From: Streptomyces sp. ISL-100
Lineage (GTDB): Bacteria; Actinomycetota; Actinomycetes; Streptomycetales; Streptomycetaceae
Length of the DNA stretch: 64,000 nucleotides
Assembly (NCBI RefSeq): GCF_018614615.1
Contig: NZ_JAGGOK010000041.1
Span: 124,001-188,000 of the forward strand
Reading direction: 5' to 3'
Position numbers and translations under genes: made by a program. Every line of letters starts with the position of its first letter. The first letter of the stretch is position 1. A model generated the notes under the pieces. The model did no database searches. It saw nothing but the letters and a program-made list of their open reading frames with translations, and was not told where the DNA came from. Below are positions 18,744 to 25,673 of the stretch, piece by piece.

Positions 18744-18890
18744 CTACTCGAAATAGCGGCCCTTGTCGGCGCTGTCCTCGGCGTACTTGCCGAGAGTCAC
18801 TTTCGACACCACGTCGAGCTCGAACAGCTGCGGTGCGCTGTAGGTCTCGGGGGTTTCGCTCGTCCGCTCTTCCGTCACGTGGTCGGTCAT
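18744..18890 (-). CDS. Lasso-peptide precursor (A), 48 residues
   Basis: The ATG at 18890, with AAAGGA upstream, opens a 48-codon frame just before the cyclase gene. The leader has the recognised YxxPxLx(9)T pattern: Tyr17, Pro20, Leu22, and Thr32 at the -2 position. Asp26 replaces the usual Gly. Cleavage after Leu33 gives the 15-residue core GKYAEDSADKGRYFE. Gly1 and Asp9 allow a 9-residue ring, and positions 7 and 8 (Ser, Ala) cannot close one, so the ring is unambiguous. The tail is KGRYFE. The Asp6-Ser7 pair in the ring is a plausible site for the neighbouring PIMT-like enzyme. Confidence 0.9.
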   Translation of the reverse strand: MTDHVTEERTSETPETYSAPQLFELDVVSKVTLGKYAEDSADKGRYFE

Positions 18891-19010
18891 CGGTGTTTCC
18901 TTTCAACGGTGGGATGAATTGCCGCCACCACGCGCTGCCCGTAGGGGGGCGCCGGGGCGGACGTCTAGTAGGTGACGCGCGCACGGCAGAGCAGTGGCCG
19001 GCCTCTGGCG

Positions 19011-19451
19011 TCAGCGTGAGACCACCTCAGGGCGGCGGACGTGGACGGCCTGGAATTCGGCCCACACCGCCTTGAGCGGTCCGGTTTCGTCCACGCCCCA
19101 TCCGTCGGCGCATTCCGCGACCAGGAACAGACCTCTTCCGGTGTTGCTGCAGTCGTCCGGCGTTCTGGTCCGTGGCATCTCGCTGCTTGCGTCGTGTACT
19201 TCGACGCGCAGGACGGCATCGTTGATCGACATCGCCACGAGGAAACCGCAGGTCCGGTCGCCGCCGTGCAGCAGAGCATTGGTCGCGAGCTCCGATACGC
19301 ACAGCCGAACGTCGTCGCGCCGGTCTGGGACTCCCCAGCCGGTCAGCGTGCGCGTGACGAACTCCCGTGCCGCGCGCACAGAGACGGGGTGTTGGTCGAA
19401 CACCTGCTGCTTCGCCATTGGCTGCAAGGGGGCGTGTGGATCCGGTGCCAT
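19011..19451 (-). CDS. ATP-binding regulator (HATPase_c, anti-sigma factor kinase-like)
   Basis: The 146-residue protein is a stand-alone GHKL ATPase domain of the RsbW/SpoIIAB type common in Streptomyces. The N-box is CVSELATNALLHGGD. LRVEVHDASSEMP and GRGLFLVAECADGWG form the rest of the ATP site. Such proteins usually bind or phosphorylate sigma-factor antagonists. A second start at the ATG for MAKQQVF (residue 13) is possible. It lies about 120 bp upstream of the lasso precursor on the same strand and is divergent from the XRE gene. Confidence 0.85.
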   Translation of the reverse strand: MAPDPHAPLQPMAKQQVFDQHPVSVRAAREFVTRTLTGWGVPDRRDDVRLCVSELATNALLHGGDRTCGFLVAMSINDAVLRVEVHDASSEMPRTRTPDDCSNTGRGLFLVAECADGWGVDETGPLKAVWAEFQAVHVRRPEVVSR

Positions 19452-19632
19452 GACACTCCGTCCCGGGGGATGTCCTTGTCCGTTCGGTGAAGCTCAAAGA
19501 AACCTCCGCCGCGGCCCGCGAACCAGAGCAGAATTGCGGCACGCGCTACGCATCCGTGAGGCACAGCAGGGCATGACCTGGTGTGTTCGGCTCCTGCGCG
19601 AACCACCTTTTCTACGAGGAGAGAATTGACCC

Positions 19633-20799
19633 ATGGCGCTGAAACGGCACGGCTTCGTGCGCCGCCGTCGCGCGGTGGGTTTCACACAGGAGAGCCTCGC
19701 CGAGGCGATGAACGTGGAGCGGTCCACGGTCTCCCGCTGGGAGTCGGGCAAGGTGTCGCCGCAGCCGTACATCCGACCGCGGCTGGCGGCCGTCCTGTGT
19801 GTGAGCGTCGAGGAGCTGAGTGACCTCCTCGCTGTGACTCCAGAGGCTGAAGTGCCTTCCACCGAGCGGACGCGATACGCGATGCAGAACCCTTCGCGTG
19901 TCGATCTGGTCGTGGTCGCCGAGCTCCGAGACGGAATGCAGACGCTCGCGGAGCGTTACGACCGGATGCCTTCCACCACCTTGCTGGCACAGGCGGGGCG
20001 GCACGCCGGCCAGGTAGCCTTCCTCGCCGAGGAAGCACCGGCGGGCCGCGTGCAGCGTGAGATGCGCGTGCTTCAGGCAGACTCCGCGACCTTCATGGGC
20101 CAGCTCGTCTGGGACGCCTCCCAGCGACACGACCACAGCACGGCGCGGTCGTACTACGCCCAGAGCCTGGAAGTGGGACGCCATCTCCGGGACCGCACCG
20201 CCGAGGGGCACGCGCTCCTGCGAACCTGCTACGTGGCGCTCTACGGCGCCAACGACTACCGCGAGGCGCTCGATCTTGCGCTGGAGACCGCCCGTACGAC
20301 GCGATACACGAGCCATGTGGTCACCGGTCTCGCCATGCTGCACGCCGCCGAAGCCCACGCCTTCCTCGGGGAAGGCCGTGAATGCGAACGAGCCCTCGCT
20401 GGTGCCGAGCGGCACCTCGATCAAGCCAACAGTGCAGACGCCGCACACGAACTTCTGTCTCCCACGCACTTCGGCCGACTGGCGGGCTCCTGTTATCTGA
20501 CGCTCGGCGACTACCGGAAGGCGCAGCGCCTTCTGGAGGACACAGCGGTCGGCTTGCAGGATCGGCGCAAGTCCCGAGCGATCGTCCTTGGCAACCTGTC
20601 ACTTTGCTGGATCCGGGCGGGTGACCTGGATGCCGCGCTGGTGGCCTTCATGGATGCTGTGGACGAATTACAGGGCACGCGCGGAGGCGGTGCGATGAAC
20701 ATCATCTTCCGTGCCGCCCGCGAGCTGCGAGCCTGGCGAAGCGAGCCAGCCGTGCAGGAGGCACAGGACCGGCTCATGGCACTGATGGAAGCGGCGTGA
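19633..20799 (+). CDS. XRE-family regulator with a TPR-like C-terminal region
   Basis: The 388-residue protein starts with a Cro/CI-type helix-turn-helix (GFTQESLAEAMNVERSTVSR, residues 15-34). About 300 residues of helical repeats follow, resembling the TPR regulators of Streptomyces. GAGGAG precedes the ATG. Codon 346 is TTA (20668-20670). The stop overlaps the start of the next gene as GTGA, so the two are coupled. It sits inside the island beside the lasso operon and is a candidate regulator of it, but no operator is evident. Confidence 0.85.
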   Translation: MALKRHGFVRRRRAVGFTQESLAEAMNVERSTVSRWESGKVSPQPYIRPRLAAVLCVSVEELSDLLAVTPEAEVPSTERTRYAMQNPSRVDLVVVAELRDGMQTLAERYDRMPSTTLLAQAGRHAGQVAFLAEEAPAGRVQREMRVLQADSATFMGQLVWDASQRHDHSTARSYYAQSLEVGRHLRDRTAEGHALLRTCYVALYGANDYREALDLALETARTTRYTSHVVTGLAMLHAAEAHAFLGEGRECERALAGAERHLDQANSADAAHELLSPTHFGRLAGSCYLTLGDYRKAQRLLEDTAVGLQDRRKSRAIVLGNLSLCWIRAGDLDAALVAFMDAVDELQGTRGGGAMNIIFRAARELRAWRSEPAVQEAQDRLMALMEAA

Positions 20800-21536
20800 A
20801 GGGCGGCAGGGTGCATACACAGGTGGATCAGGAGAAGCAGCGAGTACGGGAGCAGGTCTGGGGGCTCCTCGACGCGGCGAACGCGGCCCACGACGCCTCT
20901 GTACGTGGACGCATCCCAAATTTCAGGGGCTCCGAGATGGCTGCCGGTCGCCTCGCGAACCTGTCTCAGTGGGCAGATGCCCAAGTCATCAAGGCAGTGC
21001 CCGACAAGGCGCAGCTGCCGGTGCGCGCTCGGGCTCTCACCGAGGGCAAGACGGTGTTCATGGCTGTTCCGAGGCTCGCCGCCCAACGCCCCTTCTATCT
21101 GCTGGATCCGGCGGCGCTGACCGTCTCGCCCGCCGAAGCGGCGTCGAGCAAGGTCGCCGCGACGATCGCTCCCAAGGTCGATGTCGAGTCGATGCCTCCG
21201 GTCGACATGGTGGTGGTCGGGAGCGTCGCCGTGAACCGCTGCGGAGTCCGCATCGGCAAGGGAGCCGGCTACTCAGACCTGGAATTCGCCTTCCTGATGG
21301 AAGCCGGGCTCATCAGCTCGGAGACGGTCGTGGTGACGACAGTCCATGGCCTGCAAGTGGTCGAAGACGAACTGCCCTCAACGACACATGACTTCAGCGT
21401 CGATCTGATCGTGACCCCTGACGAAGTAATTCCCTGTCCCGGCGCCCATCGTCCTTCCGGGCTCGTCTGGGAGGACCTGGACGCTGACAAGATCGCCTCC
21501 ATCCCGGCTTTGGCCGCCCGGGCTCCCGGCCGTTAG
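20796..21536 (+). CDS. 5-formyltetrahydrofolate cyclo-ligase-like (MTHFS-domain) protein
   Basis: The 246-residue protein matches the MTHFS fold in IPNFRGSEMAAGRLA, FYLLDP and VVVGSVAVNRCGVRIGKGAGYSDLEFAFL. In true 5-FCL the last motif reads GxGxGYYDR; here it is GKGAGYSDLE, as in the MTHFS-domain paralogue group. The folate activity is therefore doubtful. The GTG at 20796 overlaps the stop of the XRE gene; a second GTG at 20811 is possible. The coupling suggests a shared function with the regulator. It is the last island gene before the right-hand repeat. Confidence 0.75.
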   Translation: MKGGRVHTQVDQEKQRVREQVWGLLDAANAAHDASVRGRIPNFRGSEMAAGRLANLSQWADAQVIKAVPDKAQLPVRARALTEGKTVFMAVPRLAAQRPFYLLDPAALTVSPAEAASSKVAATIAPKVDVESMPPVDMVVVGSVAVNRCGVRIGKGAGYSDLEFAFLMEAGLISSETVVVTTVHGLQVVEDELPSTTHDFSVDLIVTPDEVIPCPGAHRPSGLVWEDLDADKIASIPALAARAPGR

Positions 21537-21600
21537 GGCGAACGGGCGGCGGCCGTACGAGCCGTGCCTCGGTCACCAGCGCGGAGCCGTACGTACGTGA

Positions 21601-21640
21601 GGCCGCTACCGGCATCCCCGCCGGGCGCGGCCTCGCGCGT
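21601..21640 (+). repeat. Right copy of the direct repeat flanking the accessory island
   Basis: This matches the ilvE terminator region (15021-15062). The final 23 bases are identical. It can also fold into a hairpin (21599-21634) with two mismatches, which may terminate both the MTHFS-like gene and the convergent permease gene. Confidence 0.75.
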
Positions 21641-21651
21641 ACCTCCGGTGC

Positions 21652-23094
21652 CTACGCGGGAGTGGGGGTCTCGCTCTCGGCTTCCATGATGGGCTCCGCG
21701 GCGGGGTGTGCGGCCGTCCGCCCCTTCGCCGTCAACGCCGCGTACGCGACGCCGCCCACCAGGCCCGAGAGGATGAAGCTGCAGTCCACGCCACCGGTGA
21801 GCGCCAGCAGCGGGCCTTCGTAGACCGTCGTGGAGACTGCCGCCAGGCCTACCGCCGCGCCCAGCGCCCAGGAGACCGTGGCCTGGACGTTCCAGCCGGC
21901 GCGGTACCAGTAGATGCCGCCCTTGGCGCGGCGGTTGAAGACCTGGAGGGCGTCCGCGTCGTACTGGCCGCCGCAGCGCACGTACCCGATGAGGGAGATG
22001 ACCGCCCAGGGGGTGCCTATCGCGGTCAGGAGCAGGACGAAGGACGTCATCGCGGACTGGACCGACCACGCGAAGGAGCCCACGAACACGAACGCGGTCG
22101 CGACGGCGGCCGCGATCACGGTGGCCCGGGTGCGGGTCGCCTTCGGCAGGATCGCGTCCAGGTCGAGGCCCATCGAGTACAGCATCAGGCCGGCGTTGCC
22201 GACGGACCCGGCCGAGGCCGCCAGGAGCAGCGGCACAAGGAACCAGAAGGGCGCGGCCTCGACGAGCGGTCCCGCGTAGTCGAGGCCGGCGCGGGCCGCG
22301 AGAGCCGTGTACGTACCGAACAGCTGCGGGACCAGCAGGCCCAGGAGCAGGCCCAGACAGGTGGCCCAGAAGACCTTGCGCGAGCTGTGGCGGCGCGGCG
22401 AGATGTAGCGCGTGTAGTCACCGAGCAGCGTGATGAAGGCGACCGGGCCGCTCAGTCCGGCGGCGACGGCCGCGAGCAGCCAGGTGGGCCAGAAGGAGCC
22501 GAGGAGGTACGGGGTGTCCGGCGGGGCCGCGGTGGTGAAGTCGCCGGCGTACGCGTAGACGCCCACCAGCAGCAGGATGATCATGCCGACGGACAGCACC
22601 TTGCTCAGGCTGAGGAGCAGCTTGTAGCCGTAGACCGCCGCTACGACCGTGGCGCCGGCCAGCACCGTGTACATCAGGGCGCGCGACGCCCCGCCGTCCG
22701 GCAGTCCGGTCAGCCGGGACAGCGTCCCGACCATCACGTCACCGCCGATCCACAGCGTGAGCGCCGTATAACCGAGGGACAGGAGCAGGCCGACGACCGA
22801 GCCGACGAGCCGGCCGCGTACGCCGAACTGGGCGCCGCTGGAGGTGGAGAGGTTGGTGGCCGTGCGCAGCGAGATGAGCGCCAGCGGGGCCGTCACCGCG
22901 ATGCCGGCCAGGGTGCCGACGATGATCGACGTCAGCGAAGGCCACAGGCCGAGGCCGAAGGACGGCGGCAGCCACCCGAAGACGATGACGCCGAGGCACA
23001 GGTTCGAGCCGAGAAGGAGGGAGACGAGGTCGCGCGGCCCGCTGGTGCGCTCCTCGTCGGGGATGGTGTCGACTCCGCGCTGTTCAATCGGCAT
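21652..23094 (-). CDS. NCS1-family nucleobase/cytosine-type permease
   Basis: The 480-residue protein has about twelve hydrophobic segments and the NCS1 pattern: LLLGSNLCLGVIVFGWLPPSFGLG in helix 1, ISLRTATNLSTSSGAQFGVRGRL, and FITLLGDYTRYISP after helix 6. NCS1 carriers take up cytosine, purines, allantoin, hydantoins or related compounds with Na+ or H+. It diverges from the urease-like operon across a 141-bp region. A 12-base motif there recurs before each gene, so the substrate is probably a nitrogen source fed to those enzymes. I chose the ATG at 23094 (MPIEQRG); the longer frame adds a non-homologous stretch. Confidence 0.9.
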   Translation of the reverse strand: MPIEQRGVDTIPDEERTSGPRDLVSLLLGSNLCLGVIVFGWLPPSFGLGLWPSLTSIIVGTLAGIAVTAPLALISLRTATNLSTSSGAQFGVRGRLVGSVVGLLLSLGYTALTLWIGGDVMVGTLSRLTGLPDGGASRALMYTVLAGATVVAAVYGYKLLLSLSKVLSVGMIILLLVGVYAYAGDFTTAAPPDTPYLLGSFWPTWLLAAVAAGLSGPVAFITLLGDYTRYISPRRHSSRKVFWATCLGLLLGLLVPQLFGTYTALAARAGLDYAGPLVEAAPFWFLVPLLLAASAGSVGNAGLMLYSMGLDLDAILPKATRTRATVIAAAVATAFVFVGSFAWSVQSAMTSFVLLLTAIGTPWAVISLIGYVRCGGQYDADALQVFNRRAKGGIYWYRAGWNVQATVSWALGAAVGLAAVSTTVYEGPLLALTGGVDCSFILSGLVGGVAYAALTAKGRTAAHPAAEPIMEAESETPTPA

Positions 23095-23122
23095 GGCTGG
23101 GTCCTCCCGGTCCGCCGGACAA

Positions 23123-23222
23123 CAAAAGTTTTGAGTGCTGTTCAATGTGACTTGCCTCAAGGCGGCGCGTCAATGTTTCCCGCGTATGAATCTCGTGGTT
23201 AGAGTGAAGTTCTAAACTTTTG
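23123..23222. promoter_or_regulatory. Paired operator-like motif in the divergent permease/urease promoter region
   Basis: In the coding direction of each gene, the same 12-mer occurs just before the start: TCAAAACTTTTG (23123-23134 read on the minus strand) for the permease and TCTAAACTTTTG (23211-23222) for ureAB. Eleven of 12 bases match and the core AAAAGTTTT is palindromic. The sites lie 28 and 13 bases before the starts. A TetR gene ends the operon and could be the binding protein. Confidence 0.5.
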
Positions 23223-23235
23223 GAGGTGTGGCGGC

Positions 23236-23970
23236 GTGCGACTGACCCCGACGGAACGCGACCGGCTGCTGCTGTTCGGAGCCGCCGAGCTGGCGCGTGC
23301 GCGCCGGGCGCGCGGGCTGCGGCTCAACGTGCCGGAGGCGACCGCGCTCATCGCGGACACGGTCTGCGAGGCGGCCCGCGACGGGCGGCGGCTCGCGGAG
23401 GCGATCGAGGCGGCACGCTCCGTGCTCGGCCCCGACGATGTGCTGCCGGGTGTGGCTGATGTGGTGACCGAGGTGCATGTGGAGGCCGTCTTCGACGACG
23501 GGTCCCGGCTCGCGGTCGTCTCGTCCCCGATCGGCGGCGGTGCCACGCTGGGCGACGACGCCCCTGGCGCGGTCCTGCCGGGCCCCGCGGACGCGGAGCC
23601 GGAGCCGGCGGTGCGGCTGACCGTACGCAACACCGCGACCGTTCCCGTCAGCGTCACCTCCCACTTCCACTTCTTCGAGGCCAATCCGCGCCTCGACTTC
23701 GACCGCGCGGCGGCGTACGGCATGCGCCTGTGTGTCCCGGCGGGTTCTTCGGTCCGCTTCGACGCGGGCGGCGAGGCCGAGGTCGGGCTCGTACCCATCG
23801 GCGGAGAGCGGATCGCCATCGGCTTCGCGGGGCTCGTCGACGGGCCGCTGGACGCGCCCGGCGCAAAGGAAGAGGCCCTGCGCAGGGCGGCCGCCTGCGG
23901 CTATCTGGGAGTACAGCCCGAAGGAGTACAGCCCGAAGGAGCACAGCCCGAAGGAGGAGCTGAGGCATGA
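23236..23970 (+). CDS. ureAB: Fused urease gamma-beta subunit
   Basis: The 244-residue protein joins a UreA domain (about residues 1-100, starting LTPTERDRLLLFGAAELARARRARGL) to a UreB domain (about 125-225, with VRNTATVPVSVTSHFHFFEANPRLDFDR). Such gamma-beta fusions occur in some bacteria. The C-terminus carries three copies of the 5-residue unit (V/A)QPEG, from a 15-bp tandem repeat. AGGTGTGG precedes the GTG at 23236. The stop overlaps the ureC ATG (ATGA), so the two are coupled. No nickel-insertion genes (ureD, E, F, G) are in the window. Confidence 0.93.
   Translation: MRLTPTERDRLLLFGAAELARARRARGLRLNVPEATALIADTVCEAARDGRRLAEAIEAARSVLGPDDVLPGVADVVTEVHVEAVFDDGSRLAVVSSPIGGGATLGDDAPGAVLPGPADAEPEPAVRLTVRNTATVPVSVTSHFHFFEANPRLDFDRAAAYGMRLCVPAGSSVRFDAGGEAEVGLVPIGGERIAIGFAGLVDGPLDAPGAKEEALRRAAACGYLGVQPEGVQPEGAQPEGGAEA
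23911..23955 (+). repeat. 15-bp tandem repeat (three units) at the 3' end of ureAB
   Basis: GTACAGCCCGAAGGA occurs at 23911-23925 and 23926-23940, with a near-identical third unit (GCACAGCCCGAAGGA) at 23941-23955. The last unit supplies the AAGGAGG that serves ureC. The count could vary by slippage without changing the frame. Confidence 0.8.
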
Positions 23971-25655
23971 GCATCGATCCGCATGAGTACGCCGCCGTGC
24001 ACGGCCCCCGCGCCGGGGACAGGGTCCGGCTCGGCGACTCCGGGCTGACCGTGCGCGTCGAGTCGGACGCGCAGAAGCCGGGCGAGGAGTTTCTGGCCGG
24101 CTTCGGCAAGACGGCCCGCGACGGGCTGCACCTCAAGGCCGCCGCCGTGCGCGAGACCTGCGACGTGGTCATCAGCAATGTGCTGGTCATCGACGTGGCG
24201 CAGGGCATCCGCAAGGTGTCGATCGGCATCAAGGAAGGCCGCATCCACGCCATCGGGCGGGCCGGCAATCCGGATACCCTCGACGGCGTGGACGTCGTCG
24301 TCGGCACCGGTACGTCGATCGTCTCCGGCGAGGGCCTGATCGCCACCGCGGGCTCGGTGGACACCCACGTCCACCTGCTGTCGCCGCGCATCATGGAGGC
24401 CTCGCTGGCCTCCGGCGTGACGACGATCATCGGCCAGGAATTCGGCCCCGTCTGGGGCGTCGGTGTGAACTCGCCGTGGGCCCTGCGCCACGCCTTCGGC
24501 GCCTTCGACGCCTGGCCCGTCAACATCGGCTTCCTCGCGCGCGGCTCGTCCTCCGACGCGGCCCCGCTCGTCGAGGCGCTCGCCGAGGGCGGCGCGTCCG
24601 GCTTCAAGGTGCACGAGGACATGGGCGCGCACACCCGCGCCCTGGACACCGCGCTGCGCGTCGCCGAGGAGCACGACGTACAGGTCGCACTGCACAGCGA
24701 CGGCCTGAACGAGTGCCTGTCGGTCGAGGACACCCTGTCCGTCCTCGAAGGCCGTACGATCCACGCCTTCCACATCGAGGGCTGCGGCGGCGGGCACGTC
24801 CCCAACGTGCTGAAGATGGCGGGCGTACGCAACGTCATCGGCTCGTCCACCAACCCCACCCTCCCCTTCGGGCGGGACGCGGTCGCCGAGCACTACGGGA
24901 TGATCGTCTCCGTACACGACCTGAAGACCGACCTGCCCGGCGACGCCGCCATGGCGCGCGACCGGATCCGCGCCGGGACGATGGGCGCCGAGGACGTGCT
25001 GCACGACCTGGGTGCGATCGGCATCACGTCGTCCGACGCGCAGGGGATGGGGCGCGCCGGCGAGACCGTGCGCCGTACGTTCCAGATGGCCGGGAAGATG
25101 AAGGCCGAGCTCGGCCCGATGGAGGGCGACGGCCCGGACGACGACAACGCGCGCGTCCTGCGCTACATGGCCAAGCTGACCATCAATCCCGCCATCGCCC
25201 ACGGCCTCGCCCACGAGATCGGGTCGATCGAGGTCGGCAAGATGGCCGACATCGTGCTGTGGCGGCCGCAGTACTTCGGCGCGAAGCCGCAGATGGTGCT
25301 GAAGTCGGGTTTCCCGGCGTACGGCGTCACGGGCGACCCGAACGCGGCGACCGACACCTGCGAGCCGCTGGTCCTCGGACCGCTGTTCGGTGCGTACGGC
25401 GCCACCCCCGCCGACATCTCGGTGGCCTTCGTCGCGCAGGCCGCCCTCGACCAGGGCAACGACCTGATGCCCACGCGCCGGCGCCGCGTCGCCGTGCGTG
25501 GCACGCGCGGCATCGGCCCGGCCGACCTGCGCCTGAACTCCCGTATCGGACAAGTGGGGGTGGACGGACACAGCGGACTCGTCACGCTCGACGGCGACCC
25601 GCTCCGCTCCGAACCCGCCGACTCCGTCTCCCTGAACCGCCTCTACTTCCTCTGA
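23967..25655 (+). CDS. ureC: Urease alpha-subunit-like metallohydrolase lacking the flap cysteine
   Basis: The 562-residue protein is a UreC-type amidohydrolase. Nickel ligands are in place: HVHLL, the carbamylated lysine in GFKVHEDMGA, HSDGLNE, HIEGCGGGH and the Asp in TSSDAQGMGR. The mobile flap that reads MVCHHL in known ureases reads IVSVHDL here. The flap cysteine is Val, the catalytic flap histidine is kept, and the next His is Asp. It may still hydrolyse urea weakly or act on another ureido or guanidino substrate. The downstream agmatine deiminase makes N-carbamoylputrescine, one candidate. This substrate idea is inference. Confidence 0.88.
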   Translation: MSIDPHEYAAVHGPRAGDRVRLGDSGLTVRVESDAQKPGEEFLAGFGKTARDGLHLKAAAVRETCDVVISNVLVIDVAQGIRKVSIGIKEGRIHAIGRAGNPDTLDGVDVVVGTGTSIVSGEGLIATAGSVDTHVHLLSPRIMEASLASGVTTIIGQEFGPVWGVGVNSPWALRHAFGAFDAWPVNIGFLARGSSSDAAPLVEALAEGGASGFKVHEDMGAHTRALDTALRVAEEHDVQVALHSDGLNECLSVEDTLSVLEGRTIHAFHIEGCGGGHVPNVLKMAGVRNVIGSSTNPTLPFGRDAVAEHYGMIVSVHDLKTDLPGDAAMARDRIRAGTMGAEDVLHDLGAIGITSSDAQGMGRAGETVRRTFQMAGKMKAELGPMEGDGPDDDNARVLRYMAKLTINPAIAHGLAHEIGSIEVGKMADIVLWRPQYFGAKPQMVLKSGFPAYGVTGDPNAATDTCEPLVLGPLFGAYGATPADISVAFVAQAALDQGNDLMPTRRRRVAVRGTRGIGPADLRLNSRIGQVGVDGHSGLVTLDGDPLRSEPADSVSLNRLYFL

Positions 25656-25673
25656 TCCCAGTAAGGACCCCCC

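Noticed and set aside
18660..18917. A plus-strand frame of 85 residues over the precursor region
   Set aside because: The minus-strand frame has the lasso leader signature, a ribosome site and the right operon position; the plus-strand frame has none of these.
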